Numbered from the stretch's first letter, positions 44,265-56,159 are shown. The stretch: 64,000 nucleotides of DNA from Sulfolobus sp. A20 (GCF_001719125.1 NZ_CP017006.1:682001-746000), one strand, 5' to 3'. Numbers and translations are program-made. Notes: a model not told the origin generated them from the letters alone.

Positions 44265-45177
44265 CCCCTATGCCTCTCCTTACAGCTTCTTGGTAAGCTA
44301 CATATGCAGTCAAGTTATCTTCAGCTGAAATTCCTACGGTTTTAAAGATTGAAGGAAGTTCTATACTAATTCCCTTACTTATAACCTCCCCTATTTCAGT
44401 AACAAGCTTACCATTAAGTAATCCGCTCTGTTTAGGGATTATGTAATCACCAGTTTCCTTGGATACAGCTTCTAGTGAATCTACAATGTAACTTTTAGCC
44501 TTAATTATCGTATCATCATCAATTTCCCTAGAATTCGGAGTATGAGCCCCTATACTTGATACGTGGAAAACGTTTTTTAAGTATCTTCCTAGCACTACTG
44601 GTGTTTGGGAAGACGTCGTGGAGAATATGACGTCAGACTTTCTGAGAAGAGTCTCTAGATCAACTGGTTCTGCACCTATCTTTTTAGAGAACTCTATATG
44701 CGACTTCCGAGAAGTAACAAGCAATTTCTGCACCTTAAGATATGATAAGGAAAGCATGGCGTGATAGTATGCTTCAGTTCCAGCTCCTATAATGCCTAAA
44801 ATACCTATATCTTTAGATTTTAATGAGATCTCAGTTGATAAAATACTTGCTGAAGCAGTACGTATCGCGGTTAACGTATTTCCATCCATTATAGCTAGAG
44901 TTTCTCCAGTGTCTGGAGACATTAATATAACTATTCCTTGGACTGTTGGTAATCCTAAACTCTTGTTTTTCTCTATAACATTTACTATCTTAGTTACAAA
45001 GGATTTCTCAGTAGATGAGGGCATTATCCCCCACCAGTTATCTTTTATTGTTAAGACTACCCTTTGAGGTTGAGTAACTTTCCCTTCTGAATAGAGTTTA
45101 AAGGCTTCTTTTACCGCATTTACAGCTATTTCAGCTTTAAGGATTTCATTTAAATCTTTAGATGATAGGATTATCAT
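44248..45177 (-). CDS. Ornithine cyclodeaminase / mu-crystallin family protein
   Basis: A 309-residue NAD(P)-dependent enzyme of the OCD/alanine dehydrogenase family. It shows the dinucleotide site [18 protein letters not shown] near 127-145, an [12 protein letters not shown] segment and [12 protein letters not shown]. Archaeal members include alanine dehydrogenases and imine/ketimine reductases. The substrate cannot be settled from sequence. It stands alone between convergent cobA-type and divergent radical SAM neighbours. Confidence 0.82.
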   Translation of the reverse strand: MIILSSKDLNEILKAEIAVNAVKEAFKLYSEGKVTQPQRVVLTIKDNWWGIMPSSTEKSFVTKIVNVIEKNKSLGLPTVQGIVILMSPDTGETLAIMDGNTLTAIRTASASILSTEISLKSKDIGILGIIGAGTEAYYHAMLSLSYLKVQKLLVTSRKSHIEFSKKIGAEPVDLETLLRKSDVIFSTTSSQTPVVLGRYLKNVFHVSSIGAHTPNSREIDDDTIIKAKSYIVDSLEAVSKETGDYIIPKQSGLLNGKLVTEIGEVISKGISIELPSIFKTVGISAEDNLTAYVAYQEAVRRGIGVKVSI

Positions 45178-45211
45178 TATTGATTAAACATTAAATAAAA
45201 CCGTTAATAAG

Positions 45212-46180
45212 TTAAGCTTTTCCAAAAAATCTCCATCTGAGCATTTCACTAACATAAGATGCTAAATCTTTAACACTATTGAATGAAGCAGTTTGTAAAT
45301 GAAGGTATTCAAACTTAGCTTGATTCTCTAACATTTTAGCTTGAAGCTCTTTCACTTTACCTGACTCAAGAATACTCTCAAGTTTTTCCTCAGCCAAGTT
45401 ACCTACGATTTCACCATTTATGTCATCTGGGTAAGGAAGGTCCCCATTAGGATATACAGTAATCGCATAACTAACCAGCCTATTAGGAACTTTGCCAATT
45501 ATAGCATTAATGAAACCCCATGAATTATTTAATGTGGCACCATATTTTCTCTTTAATTCAGATAAAACTTTATAAAACTCGTAAGGATCTGGTGCTAACT
45601 TGACTTTGGAGCTAGGATAATCAACAGCTGGCATTGCTAGTATCTTATATCCACATTCCTTAACTTTCTTTACTTTTTCTTCTAATTTATTTAAATTATA
45701 TCTTGTTACTACTGTTTGAACATTTACCTTCAGACCGTATTTTCTGAACCTGCAAAGGTTATCTAATTCCTTTACATTCCAATGATACTCATCTATTGAG
45801 TAATGTAAGAAATCTATGTTATCAGCTAGTTTAACTAAGAAATTCTCATCTTTTAGCCTATATCCATTAGTAGTTAGCATTACATAAAATGAACCGTCAT
45901 GGGCGTAACTGAGTAACTCTAGTATATCTGGTCTTAATGTAGGTTCTCCGCCTTCAAATGATAAAACCACAATCGATGAGTCCTTTAAGTTGTCTATTAT
46001 CCTCTTAATCCTTTCCTTACTACCTTCTCCTAGCTCTCCTGAATAATATGAGGGAGAGCAAAAGGTACATCTTAAGTTGCATCTAGATGTAACCTTAAAA
46101 GTAGCGTACGCTGGCTTAAATGGGTCTTTAAGTATTTGTGTTGAAATGAACCATTTTATAGCCTTTATATCCCTATTCAT
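45212..46180 (-). CDS. Radical SAM protein
   Basis: A 322-residue radical SAM enzyme. The Fe-S motif is SRCNLRCTFC near residues 32-41, with SFEGGEPTLRPDI as the GGE motif near 75 and NGY/TTNGYRL after it. No obvious second Cys cluster (SPASM) is visible at the C-terminus. The reaction is unknown; the shape is that of small molybdopterin/heme-like radical SAM proteins. Its start overlaps the stop of the gamma-carbonic anhydrase gene by 4 bases, so they are coupled. Confidence 0.82.
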   Translation of the reverse strand: MNRDIKAIKWFISTQILKDPFKPAYATFKVTSRCNLRCTFCSPSYYSGELGEGSKERIKRIIDNLKDSSIVVLSFEGGEPTLRPDILELLSYAHDGSFYVMLTTNGYRLKDENFLVKLADNIDFLHYSIDEYHWNVKELDNLCRFRKYGLKVNVQTVVTRYNLNKLEEKVKKVKECGYKILAMPAVDYPSSKVKLAPDPYEFYKVLSELKRKYGATLNNSWGFINAIIGKVPNRLVSYAITVYPNGDLPYPDDINGEIVGNLAEEKLESILESGKVKELQAKMLENQAKFEYLHLQTASFNSVKDLASYVSEMLRWRFFGKA

Positions 46181-46686
46181 AATTTTAAGAACCTCCTAGT
46201 ATGCTTTAAATATTCTTCAGCATTCTCATCAATTACTTTAATCTCATCTTCTTTTAACTTTTTAACTACCTTAGCTGGAACTCCAACAGCTACACTATAT
46301 GGGGGAATTATAGTACCTTGTGTTACAACAGCCCCTGCTCCAATAATTGAGTATTCTCCGATTTGTGCACCATTAAGTAATATAGCTCCCATTCCCACTA
46401 TAACATGAGATGATATTTTAGCCCCATGAATTACTGCATTATGTCCTATAGTAACTTTATCTCCAATAATAACTGGAAAACCGTAGTCTGTATGTATAGT
46501 AGTATTTTCTTGTACGTTAGATTCCTTACCAATCTTTATAGAGTCATTATCTCCCCTTATTACAACATAATGCCATATACTAGTTAATTCTTCAATTTCA
46601 ACATCCCCTATAACATAAGCAGTGGGATGGACGTATGCTTTTTCCGAAACCTTAGGCTTTTTTCCGAGGTATTCTTCAATAGGCAT
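46177..46686 (-). CDS. Gamma-carbonic anhydrase-like hexapeptide-repeat protein
   Basis: A 169-residue left-handed beta-helix protein. The metal His set is visible as IHTDYG and TIGHNAVIHGA, spaced as in Cam/CamH-type gamma carbonic anhydrases. The segment HYVVIRGDNDSIKIGKESNVQENT is typical. Acetyltransferase relatives share the fold, but the His trio argues for a metal-binding CamH-like protein. It is sandwiched between the NSUN methyltransferase and radical SAM genes. Confidence 0.83.
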   Translation of the reverse strand: MPIEEYLGKKPKVSEKAYVHPTAYVIGDVEIEELTSIWHYVVIRGDNDSIKIGKESNVQENTTIHTDYGFPVIIGDKVTIGHNAVIHGAKISSHVIVGMGAILLNGAQIGEYSIIGAGAVVTQGTIIPPYSVAVGVPAKVVKKLKEDEIKVIDENAEEYLKHTRRFLKL

Positions 46687-46699
46687 ATATAAAAAACTT

Positions 46700-47728
46700 T
46701 CAATCTTTCTTTATTAGTTTAGCTATAAAAAATCCAGTCATTTGATGAATATTAGGGTGAAATCTAATCTCATATTCGACTGAAAATCTAGGATCTTCTA
46801 CTACTTTCTCGTTCTCCCAACTAGTTACCGTGCAAGTAGAGTATATTAAAACTCCACCTTTCCTTAAAATTTTGTAAGCAGAATTAATGAATTGCTTTTG
46901 ATAATTATGAAAGTTCAAGATGTCTTCTTTAGATTTTTTATCATATATCTTAGGTCTTACACCTAATGCTGAACATGGGGGATCAATGATCACTTTATCA
47001 ACATCTTTAATGTTAAAGTCTTCATAAAGGTATCTTGAGTCTGCTTTATAAACTTCTATTTTCATGTTCATTTTACTAATCAACTCTCTTAACCTAATTA
47101 CCTTCTTTTCAGTGTGATCAAATCCTATTACCCTAGCCTTAGGCTGAAGTTGATAGATATGAGTTAGTTTACCACCAGGATAGGCGGTCATATCAATTAT
47201 AATTTCGTTAGGCTGAGGATCAAGTAAGTGAGCAACATACATTGACGCCTTACCTTGTGAATAAGCTATCCCTTCCTTTATTATGTCCAGCTCAGATATC
47301 TTTGGGGCTGAGTAGACAGAGTTGGTAACTTTAACTACTAGATTATTACGTAATCCATTATAAATTCCTTCAGCTATCGGAATTCCATTATCACTAAATA
47401 CGGTAACCTCTTTTTTCGGGTTTACTATTTCAACTTTCTTCACACCAGGTCTGTAAACATTAGCTCCCAGAATCACGCTTTCTGCAGTCTTCTTGTCCAC
47501 TATTACCTTATTATCATATATATTAACTTTACTAGGACCCTTCACTTCAGCGTAAATTGCCTCTTCAAAGTCTTCGTCTCTCTTAAATTCACTATACTCG
47601 TTTAGTATGGCTTCTACACTGGTTTTTAGTGAATTAACTCTTAAGTATAACCTTGGATTAGGCTTCTTTATAGACTCTAGGAAATCTCTGACGTACTCGC
47701 CATAAACCTCTTCTAAATCTTCCATCAC
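46700..47728 (-). CDS. NOL1/NOP2/Sun-family RNA m5C methyltransferase with PUA domain
   Basis: A 342-residue methyltransferase with a PUA-like insert (about 75-150, VNIYDNKVIVDKKTAESVILGANVYRPGVK). The SAM domain has DMTAYPGGKLTHI, and catalytic Cys motifs are DPPCSALG near 250 and YSTCTV near 296. PUA inside an NSUN protein resembles NSUN6, which methylates C72 of certain tRNAs. The usual DMCAAPGGKT motif is changed to DMTAYPGGKL. The gene overlaps the RFAP synthase gene by 4 bases. Confidence 0.87.
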   Translation of the reverse strand: MMEDLEEVYGEYVRDFLESIKKPNPRLYLRVNSLKTSVEAILNEYSEFKRDEDFEEAIYAEVKGPSKVNIYDNKVIVDKKTAESVILGANVYRPGVKKVEIVNPKKEVTVFSDNGIPIAEGIYNGLRNNLVVKVTNSVYSAPKISELDIIKEGIAYSQGKASMYVAHLLDPQPNEIIIDMTAYPGGKLTHIYQLQPKARVIGFDHTEKKVIRLRELISKMNMKIEVYKADSRYLYEDFNIKDVDKVIIDPPCSALGVRPKIYDKKSKEDILNFHNYQKQFINSAYKILRKGGVLIYSTCTVTSWENEKVVEDPRFSVEYEIRFHPNIHQMTGFFIAKLIKKD

Positions 47729-48603
47729 GAATTCGTCATACTCCAGAATACCTTAGCACCCTCATTATTTGGCTCTGTTACAAATCCTCCAAATCTTGAA
47801 ATTAACTCTTCTCCTTCCCTTTTAGAGTTAATAAAAGTGTAGATTGCAGGACCAAATGATGAAAGACCTGCAGGAAATCCTATTTTATTCATTTTAGCCA
47901 TGAGATCCTTTACCTCGTCTGATTGCATCGAAACCTCTATTTTCTTAAAACCTAGGTTTTGGATTAACGATATCGCATCTAAAGCTCCTTCAAGATCTTT
48001 TTCTATTACTGAGGGGATTAACTCCATTAGTATCACCCTAGCTAAGGTATCAATTCCTTCTAGTTTGGCATTTTTAAAGGCTTGCAATTCTTGAACACCG
48101 AATATTTTCTTACCTCTAGAAGGAATATTCACATATACATTCCACGGAAAGTTGTATCTGGCTATTAGAGGGGGTGGTGGTGATGAAGAGAAGTCAGAGG
48201 GCAAAACTTCCTTCTTAACCTTAAGAGAATGCCCACCATCAACGACGAAGCCTCCATACTCAAAGGCGTAAACACCTACACCAGAGGTCCCGCCTCTCTT
48301 AACTAATTTAGCTAATTCATATGATTTTATTTTCATAAAATTGTATTCTGCAGATATTTTCGCTATGGAAAGTAAATATTGTGTAGTATGCCCTAACCCA
48401 ACGTGCTCTTCGTAATCCTCGTCTATACAGATTTTAGGTACCTTGAAGGGAAGAGAAATACTAGGAATAAAACAATCACCGGTCCTAATTACTATTCTAG
48501 GATACTTCAACGCTACACCTACTCCTCCATCTAACCTGCCATATTTTCCCTCTAGATCTACCAACGTAATATGTATTCTTGAGAGTCCTAAGAGTTTTAT
48601 CAC
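47725..48603 (-). CDS. mptG: Beta-ribofuranosylaminobenzene 5'-phosphate synthase
   Basis: A 292-residue GHMP-fold enzyme from the GTG at 48603, giving MIKLLGLSRIHITLVDLEGKYGR. The longer open frame to 48768 runs through the divergent ligase gene and is rejected. Motifs are RIHITLVDLEG, GRLDGGVGVALKYP, GLGHTTQYLLSIAK and GGTSGVGVYAFEYG. The enzyme couples PRPP and p-aminobenzoate as the first committed step of methanopterin-type C1 carriers. Sulfolobales make a related sulfopterin. It fits with GTP cyclohydrolase I and the MetE pair elsewhere in the window. Confidence 0.9.
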   Translation of the reverse strand: MIKLLGLSRIHITLVDLEGKYGRLDGGVGVALKYPRIVIRTGDCFIPSISLPFKVPKICIDEDYEEHVGLGHTTQYLLSIAKISAEYNFMKIKSYELAKLVKRGGTSGVGVYAFEYGGFVVDGGHSLKVKKEVLPSDFSSSPPPPLIARYNFPWNVYVNIPSRGKKIFGVQELQAFKNAKLEGIDTLARVILMELIPSVIEKDLEGALDAISLIQNLGFKKIEVSMQSDEVKDLMAKMNKIGFPAGLSSFGPAIYTFINSKREGEELISRFGGFVTEPNNEGAKVFWSMTNS

Positions 48604-48637
48604 ATGAATTAATAAGTTTAGAAAGATTATAAAGGGA

Positions 48638-50002
48638 ATGATGAGTCTAGCCTCACTATTGTATAATTGGTATGTAAAAACGCCAAGCAAGACGTTTCTC
48701 GTAGACAGAAGTTCCTCCTTAACTTTCGAACAGGTCGTCGAGAAAGTAGCTAAGGTAGCTTCCAACATTTCGGCTGGAGATACTGTAGTACACTTGATGT
48801 TTAATTCTATACAATCAGTAATTAACTATCTTGCGATATATTGGGCTGGAGGTAAGGTAGTAGCTGTAGATCCGTTAACTAGTGCAGAAGATTTAAAGTT
48901 CATTTTGGATGATGCTCAACCAGACTTAGTGCTAACGGATGAGGAAATAGCTAAGAGAGAAAAAGAGGTTTTAAAGGATCAGAAAGTTATTGTAAATAAA
49001 GTAGAAAAGGAAGTGTTTTACAAACCTTATGAGTATAGAGACGATGAGGTCGGGTTAATTTATTACTACGCTGGAATAGCTGGAAGGACTATGCAAGTCT
49101 GGCATAGTGCAAATAGAGTGGAACTTAATTCTGCCGTGCTGTATTCCTCTTTAGGAATTAAGGAGATAAGGTCAATACTCACAGTTCCTATAGCACACGT
49201 GTTAGGAAATAGTATTTTAGGGATTACGTTAGAAGCTGGAGGATCCATGTATGTTATGACCAAATTTAATACGAGCGAAGCTATAGAAGCTATTAATAAG
49301 TATAACATTAACTATCTTTCAACTGTTCCCACGGTTTATGACTACCTTAACAACGAAGGGCAAGGCAATCTAAATAGTCTGGAATTGTGCGTGAGTTCTG
49401 CAGCTCCGCTTTTTCCAACTACTGTAGAGAACTTTAAGAGAAAGTATAAAAAAGACATAATCCAGCAATATGGGTTTACAGAAGGATTAATTCTGACTTT
49501 TCAGCCTAAAGAGCTGGCTGGGAATATATCTATAGGAAGACCCTTACCTAATGTGGAGATCAAGATTGTAAAAGAGGACGGGAGTGAAAGTGACGAAGGA
49601 GAATTGTTAGTGAAAGCACCCTGGTTAATGTTAGGATATAAAGATCCAAAAGAAACAGCTAAGGTTTTCAGAGATGGTTGGCTGATGACTGGGGATTTAG
49701 TGAAAATAGATAATAACACTGGTCTGCTTTATTTCAAAGGTGTTAAGAAGAGGATGTTAAAGTTTAAGGGATATCCAATATTTCCTAGGGACTTGGAGGA
49801 AATCTTGAAGAACCACCCACTAGTTGAAGAAGTAAAGGTTGTAGGAGAAGATGCCGGAACCCTAGGACAGCAACCAGTTGCATTGGTTAAGCTTAAGGAA
49901 AAAAAGCCTAATGTTGAAGAGGAGCTATTAAACTATGTAAATTCGAGAGTAGCGTTATATAAAAGGTTGAAAAAAGTATATGTGGTAGATAAGATTGAGT
50001 GA
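48638..50002 (+). CDS. AMP-forming acyl-CoA ligase-like protein with a degenerate P-loop
   Basis: A 454-residue ANL-superfamily protein. The downstream motifs are conserved: QQYGFTEG, LMTGDLVKID and KFKGYPIFPRDLEEIL. The phosphate-binding motif near residue 145 reads YYAGIAGRTMQVW where the family has SSGTTGxPKG, so the Ser/Thr and Lys are lost. Activity could be altered or the phosphates bound differently. The start is one of two adjacent ATGs. It is divergent from the RFAP synthase gene across 34 bases and leads the thioredoxin-ABC ATPase operon. Confidence 0.8.
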   Translation: MMSLASLLYNWYVKTPSKTFLVDRSSSLTFEQVVEKVAKVASNISAGDTVVHLMFNSIQSVINYLAIYWAGGKVVAVDPLTSAEDLKFILDDAQPDLVLTDEEIAKREKEVLKDQKVIVNKVEKEVFYKPYEYRDDEVGLIYYYAGIAGRTMQVWHSANRVELNSAVLYSSLGIKEIRSILTVPIAHVLGNSILGITLEAGGSMYVMTKFNTSEAIEAINKYNINYLSTVPTVYDYLNNEGQGNLNSLELCVSSAAPLFPTTVENFKRKYKKDIIQQYGFTEGLILTFQPKELAGNISIGRPLPNVEIKIVKEDGSESDEGELLVKAPWLMLGYKDPKETAKVFRDGWLMTGDLVKIDNNTGLLYFKGVKKRMLKFKGYPIFPRDLEEILKNHPLVEEVKVVGEDAGTLGQQPVALVKLKEKKPNVEEELLNYVNSRVALYKRLKKVYVVDKIE

Positions 50003-50399
50003 AGAAATAGATTCTTTAATTAAGGAAATTTCTGAGAAGTTACAAAAAAGAGCTGAGGAATTTGGAAAGAAGGGCGAAGACGTAACAGTAGTTTTAAATG
50101 AAGAGAATTTCGACGAGATCATTAAAAATAATAGATTAGTATTAGTGGACTGTTGGGCTGAGTGGTGTGCCCCATGTCACCTTTACGAGCCAATATACAA
50201 AAAAGTAGCTGAAAAATATAAGGGGAAGGCAGTATTTGGAAGGCTTAATGTAGATGAAAATCAAAAGATTGCTGACCAATATAGCGTCCTAAATATTCCT
50301 ACTACACTAATATTCTTGAATGGTAAACTCGTTGATAATGTAGTCGGAGCTGTTGATGAAGATACTTTAGAGAGTGTTATAAAGAAATATTTAGAATGA
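49995..50399 (+). CDS. Thioredoxin
   Basis: A 134-residue thioredoxin with an N-terminal helical extension (about 1-30) and active site DCWAEWCAPCHLYEP, a CAPC rather than the usual CGPC. The PTTLIFLNG segment contains the cis-Pro. The start is a TTG at 49995 overlapping the ligase stop by 8 bases. It could reduce a partner of the neighbouring ligase or ABC protein, but nothing in the sequence proves a client. Confidence 0.9.
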   Translation: MSEEIDSLIKEISEKLQKRAEEFGKKGEDVTVVLNEENFDEIIKNNRLVLVDCWAEWCAPCHLYEPIYKKVAEKYKGKAVFGRLNVDENQKIADQYSVLNIPTTLIFLNGKLVDNVVGAVDEDTLESVIKKYLE

Positions 50400-51004
50400 T
50401 CGAAGTAAACGTGAGAAAGAAGATTCAAAATTTTTTTCTTGATGTAAATTTTTCAGAGAAAGGAATAATTGCAATAACTGGTAAGAATGGAAGTGGGAAG
50501 AGCACATTACTGAACATTATATCAGGTGTTTTGCCTCCAGATGATGGATATGTAAGAGTCGATGGTCAAGATATTACGAGATTACCGATAAACAAGAGAA
50601 ATATAGTTTTAGTTACACCTCAGAGTTTTATTCCCAATTTACCGGTGAAAAAACATCTGATCTGGGGGGCAAAGTTAAGGGGGATGAAGATAAAGGGAGA
50701 TGAAGTAAAAGAAGTAAGTAAACTATTAGGTATAGCAGATTTAGAAAAGAAAGTTGGTCAATTAAGTTTAGGGAACAAGGAAAAAGTGTCCCTAGCAACC
50801 GCACTTATAGCCAAACCTAAATTGATTTTAGTTGATGAGGCTTTTAGCAATATTACTAACAGAGAAGATTTTATATCAATATTCAAGGAACTATGTAAGA
50901 GAAATGGGATACAGTTAATTTATGTCAGTCAAAATGTTGAAGATACAAAATTTTCAGATCATCATTACGTCATGGTGAATGGTTCTCTCCATAAAGTGTT
51001 CTAA
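50396..51004 (+). CDS. Single ABC transporter ATPase, degenerate signature
   Basis: A 202-residue ABC ATPase. Walker A is GKNGSGKST near 29-37, the Q-loop reads VTPQS, the signature is LSLGNKEK instead of LSGGQ, and Walker B is LILVDEAF. The H-loop position reads SQNVED without His. No permease gene adjoins, so it may serve a distant permease or act as a soluble regulator. Its ATG overlaps the thioredoxin stop by 4 bases. Confidence 0.83.
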   Translation: MIEVNVRKKIQNFFLDVNFSEKGIIAITGKNGSGKSTLLNIISGVLPPDDGYVRVDGQDITRLPINKRNIVLVTPQSFIPNLPVKKHLIWGAKLRGMKIKGDEVKEVSKLLGIADLEKKVGQLSLGNKEKVSLATALIAKPKLILVDEAFSNITNREDFISIFKELCKRNGIQLIYVSQNVEDTKFSDHHYVMVNGSLHKVF

Positions 51005-51096
51005 AACATTTATCATTAAAATGAAAGATTTCTAACTCTCTTATGATAAAATGAACATAAGAAACTGAAAAGTTTTTATGATAATATCTAGCAATC

Positions 51097-51104
51097 TTTT
51101 TATA
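51097..51104 (+). promoter_or_regulatory. TATA box of glnA
   Basis: TTTTTATA about 24-31 bases before the ATG at 51128 puts transcription start next to the start codon, making a leaderless message. Confidence 0.6.
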
Positions 51105-51127
51105 CCAAATATACATAGGCACAAATC

Positions 51128-52539
<1,412 letters not shown>

Positions 52540-52543
<4 letters not shown>

Positions 52544-53438
52544 AAAGGTATAAATATTCCAGAATTTCTTAGATTATTTTTGAATTCTTTTATATCCAGA
52601 TAATAGTCAAACTCATAATTTTTTAATGAACTAAGCAATATGGGGTAATCAATATTTATTAACGCAGCATAATCTTGAGCCCATCTATCTGGTGACGACT
52701 TAAACCAAGAAAACGAATCCTCATATATTCTCTTAATTTTCTCATAATCTAAACTCTCTCTAGCTGCCAACGTACAACAGTGAAGAGGAATAAATCTATG
52801 AGACTTGTAACCTTTTCTTTCGAGAATTGAAAGATACGGCTCCCAGATAGCTATACCGTTAACTACTCCTCTCTCTAAATAATTTATCATTTCATTAGGA
52901 TCGTTTGAAGGGATTATTTTAACATTATTAAACTCGTTGAATGTCCATATTTCCATGCTCGACATTACAGTAGTTGCTATCGTATCACAGACTTTACCAA
53001 TAACTCCTCCACCACCTTTTGCTCCCCCACCTATTATTTTAATATTTCTAAATACTGTTGAGAAAAATAACTGTGTAACTATTGGTGATAATCCAAGGTC
53101 TAGTTTAGCTTCTACTAGATCCCTTGTGAGATCAATACCATTAGAGTAAACCTTTACCTTAACCGTAAATCCAAGTTCGTTTAACTTTTTTATGAAGGGT
53201 ATTATGAAGGGATACTCAGCTGCCTTAATTATTCCTAATTTTAAGAATTTATTTGAAGATAAAGATACTTCTAAATTTTTGCCTATTAACTTTCTTCTAG
53301 TAATTATTCCGTTTTTTCTAGCTCCGAAAGAATCTCTGATAGCCTACTTTTAGAGATACCAGATAGCTTTGATAGTTCAGACTGCGGTAAAGATCCTCTT
53401 TCTCTTAAAATAGAGATAATCTTATCTTTACTATTCAT
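52540..53438 (-). pseudogene. Winged-helix regulator fused to an NMT1/THI5-like ligand domain, frameshifted
   Basis: The minus strand starts ATG at 53438 with a winged helix ([36 protein letters not shown]). That frame stops at a TAA near 53302. A different frame continues from an A6 run (about 53312-53317) as [20 protein letters not shown] and stays open for about 260 codons to 52540. The second part resembles a solute-binding protein of the NMT1/THI5 family (LKLGIIKAAEYPFIIPFIKKL, GLSPIVTQLFFS, GGGAKGGGGVIGKVCDTIATT). One added A in the run would fuse the two domains. Either a single-base mutation or slippage is possible. Confidence 0.75.
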
Positions 53439-53462
53439 CTAATATATAATTTTCCAAAAACT

Positions 53463-54089
53463 CTATAATAAGTTTACCTTATTGGTATTATCTAATATTC
53501 TAAGAACGTGGTTACGCAATGATCTATTGGTCTTAAAAAGCCCTCTATAAGCTACGGAAACTAGATTAGCTTCTCTATCCTTAACTCCTCTAACGTATGA
53601 GCACATATGTAAAGCGTCTCCAATTACCATAACTCCTTTAGGCTTAATATCACTATTCATTATTGCATCAGCTACCTGCTCCACTAGCCTCTCTTGAATT
53701 TGCAATCTACTAGCATAGTAATTAACAATTCTAATTATCTTACTGAAGCCCGCTACTTTCCCTTCATCCCCTACAATATAAGCTACATTAATTTTACCAA
53801 TAATAGGCAACATATGATGCTCGCATAGTGATGAAAAGTTTATATCTCTAACTATTATTATCTGATCTTCGTGATTTCTAGAATCTTCTTCACTTAAATT
53901 AAATACTTTAATTTTAGGTGGAGATTGTCTGAGTCCATTCGTCATTTCCAATAGCGCTTTAGCTACTCTTTCTGGCGTTTCCCTTAAGCCTTCCCTTTCC
54001 GGATTTTCTCCTAATAGTTCTAGTATTTCCCTTATTCTTTTAGCGATTTCCTCTACTAGTTTTTGATTTTCTATTTCTGTTTCCTCCAT
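53463..54089 (-). CDS. folE: GTP cyclohydrolase I, FolE1 type
   Basis: A 208-residue enzyme converting GTP to dihydroneopterin triphosphate. The zinc and catalytic motifs are [14 protein letters not shown] near 90, with a further Cys in [13 protein letters not shown] near 160. Other marks are ETPERVAKA and [12 protein letters not shown]. Most methanogens use MptA instead; FolE1 occurs in Sulfolobales and feeds their pterin carrier. This gene and the RFAP synthase supply the two halves of a methanopterin-like cofactor. Confidence 0.95.
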   Translation of the reverse strand: MEETEIENQKLVEEIAKRIREILELLGENPEREGLRETPERVAKALLEMTNGLRQSPPKIKVFNLSEEDSRNHEDQIIIVRDINFSSLCEHHMLPIIGKINVAYIVGDEGKVAGFSKIIRIVNYYASRLQIQERLVEQVADAIMNSDIKPKGVMVIGDALHMCSYVRGVKDREANLVSVAYRGLFKTNRSLRNHVLRILDNTNKVNLL

Positions 54090-54142
54090 ACCGTTTATTA
54101 TTCTATGATGAAACCCATTATAACTATTTTGTTAAAAAACTT

Positions 54143-55198
54143 CTACAATAGTTTATAAGTAGTTTCTAAAACTATAGGTTTACCTTTAGTTACTATAAGT
54201 GTATCCTCTATTCTCACTCCAAACTTTCCTTTTAAATATATACCAGGTTCTACAGTTATTACCATATTTTCTCGTAACACATCTCTCGAGTTAATCGAGA
54301 TTGAAGGGCTCTCATGGATTTCAACACCTACTCCATGCCCAGTGGAGTGTATAAAGTACTTCTGATAACCTGCTTTTTCAATTACCCTTCTCGCGATTCT
54401 ATCTATTTCTGAGGCATTTACTCCATCTCTCACTTGATCAATAGCTTCTAATTGTGCTTGAAGAACTATTTCATAAATTTTTCTGGCTTCAGTATTGTTA
54501 AAAATGAATGTTCTAGTACTATCGAAACAATACCCTTGATATTTAGCACCTATATCGAAGAGAGCTATATCATTTTTACCTAAATATCTATCCGTAGGTA
54601 CATGGTGAGGGTAAGCAGTATTCTCCCCAAAGGCTACTATGGAAGGAAAAGCGTAGTCCTCAGCTCCCATAGACTTCATCGTCATATCAATGACTCCGGC
54701 TATTTGCTTCTCTGAAGCCTGATTTGTTAATCTTTCCATTCCCATCTTCATGGCGCCAGAAGTAATTTCCCCTGCTCTCTTTATCCTTTCTAATTCGTCC
54801 TCATCCTTAATAGCTCTCATACTAATAATTTCATGAGAAATATCTATTATTTTATACTTCTCAGAAAGACCCTTATACGTGTTTGCATCTATCCAGTTAA
54901 CGTCTAAGAGTAAAATGTCGGAATTAACAATTTTTTGTAGAGCAACAAATAAATTACCCTCTATTACATTTTCAAATATTTTAGAGGGGTAGTATATTAA
55001 TATATCTATATCCTTTACCTTATCTGCTCTATACATTTCTAATGCCGGCACTAATAGCGTAAATCTAGAATCGCAATATACCAATGCCCCAACGCCTTCA
55101 TACTCTAGGAAATAGTATAGATTAGGATACCCTAATACAACTGCACAATATTTTCCTTTATCTTCCAAAATAGCCTTGAGCTTGTTAAGTCTATTCAT
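54143..55198 (-). CDS. pepQ: Xaa-Pro dipeptidase/aminopeptidase, M24 family
   Basis: A 351-residue M24 metallopeptidase. The dinuclear metal ligands are visible in [20 protein letters not shown] (two Asp), [13 protein letters not shown] (His), VEPGIY (Glu) and GVRIEDT (Glu). The N-terminal creatinase-like domain covers 1-120. It cleaves dipeptides ending in Pro in peptide turnover. Its start overlaps the moaA stop by 4 bases. Confidence 0.93.
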   Translation of the reverse strand: MNRLNKLKAILEDKGKYCAVVLGYPNLYYFLEYEGVGALVYCDSRFTLLVPALEMYRADKVKDIDILIYYPSKIFENVIEGNLFVALQKIVNSDILLLDVNWIDANTYKGLSEKYKIIDISHEIISMRAIKDEDELERIKRAGEITSGAMKMGMERLTNQASEKQIAGVIDMTMKSMGAEDYAFPSIVAFGENTAYPHHVPTDRYLGKNDIALFDIGAKYQGYCFDSTRTFIFNNTEARKIYEIVLQAQLEAIDQVRDGVNASEIDRIARRVIEKAGYQKYFIHSTGHGVGVEIHESPSISINSRDVLRENMVITVEPGIYLKGKFGVRIEDTLIVTKGKPIVLETTYKLL

Positions 55199-56121
55199 AA
55201 TTTATACTTAAAATTAGGCTCCCTAATAGATATTGCTATACTAAATGCTCTACTTACTAGCTGTTCCTTTATCTCTTCTGCGAAGTCTTCCTTGAAGACG
55301 TTTGAGATATCTATTATGTTATCTTCTTTATATAGACATGTCTTTAATTTACCGTCTACTGTCAGTCTTATTCTATTACATCCAGCACAGAAAATTGGAT
55401 TAGCATATGGCTTTACTACTTCTACTATTAAGCCAGAGGGTAAAACGTAACGAGGCCTAAGATGTTTTTTTCTAACTTCTCTCTTTATAGCTATCTTAGA
55501 TATGTATTCCTCTAGTTCATTTAGCTTTTCATGCTCGTTGAAGAAAACCTTACCTAACCCTACTGGATGAAGTTCAATTAAATGTACCTCATTAACTCCT
55601 AATTTTTCGGCTAATTCTAAGAACATTAAAGCTTCATTAATATTACGCTTATTCACCACATAATTTAACTTAACTGGTCTAAAGCCTGTCTCTATAGCTC
55701 TTCTAACTCCTTCTAAGATTTTATCAAATGCGTCAACCCCTGTTATCTTCTTAAAAGTTTCCCTAGATACTGCATGTAAACTTATGTTTATTCTATCTAA
55801 ACCAGCTTCTTTTAATTTAGGTGCTAAATCTCTCAACAAGAAACCATTAGTGGTCATTGAAACATCTTGATAGCCTAGTTCTTTAAGTCCTTTGATTATT
55901 TCAATTAAATCACGCCTTAATGTAGGCTCGCCACCAGTTAGTTTAACTGATCTTATACCAAAATCTCTAGCAACTTTAGCTACTAACAAAATGTCCTCTA
56001 GCCTTAATCCATTACTTATCTCGTCCTCTCCTTCCATATGGCAGAAGAAGCATTGAAAATTGCAAGCATGCGTTAATGTTATCCTTAAATCGTCTAAAGG
56101 TCTACCAAATCTATCAATCAT
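55195..56121 (-). CDS. moaA: GTP 3',8-cyclase MoaA
   Basis: A 308-residue radical SAM protein for molybdenum/tungsten cofactor synthesis. The N-terminal cluster motif is [25 protein letters not shown] follows, and the C-terminal cluster motif is [20 protein letters not shown]. It turns GTP into 3',8-cyclo-7,8-dihydro-GTP with MoaC. The C-terminus shows no Gly-Gly tail of the kind required in bacterial MoaA. It lies between pepQ (4-base overlap) and a divergent zinc-ribbon gene. Confidence 0.95.
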   Translation of the reverse strand: MIDRFGRPLDDLRITLTHACNFQCFFCHMEGEDEISNGLRLEDILLVAKVARDFGIRSVKLTGGEPTLRRDLIEIIKGLKELGYQDVSMTTNGFLLRDLAPKLKEAGLDRINISLHAVSRETFKKITGVDAFDKILEGVRRAIETGFRPVKLNYVVNKRNINEALMFLELAEKLGVNEVHLIELHPVGLGKVFFNEHEKLNELEEYISKIAIKREVRKKHLRPRYVLPSGLIVEVVKPYANPIFCAGCNRIRLTVDGKLKTCLYKEDNIIDISNVFKEDFAEEIKEQLVSRAFSIAISIREPNFKYKL

Positions 56122-56159
56122 TATTAACTTTTTTACCTTTGCTAATTATAAACATATGT

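Noticed and set aside
48604-48768. N-terminal extension of the RFAP synthase frame
   Set aside because: It runs through the divergent ligase gene; the GHMP start fits the GTG at 48603.
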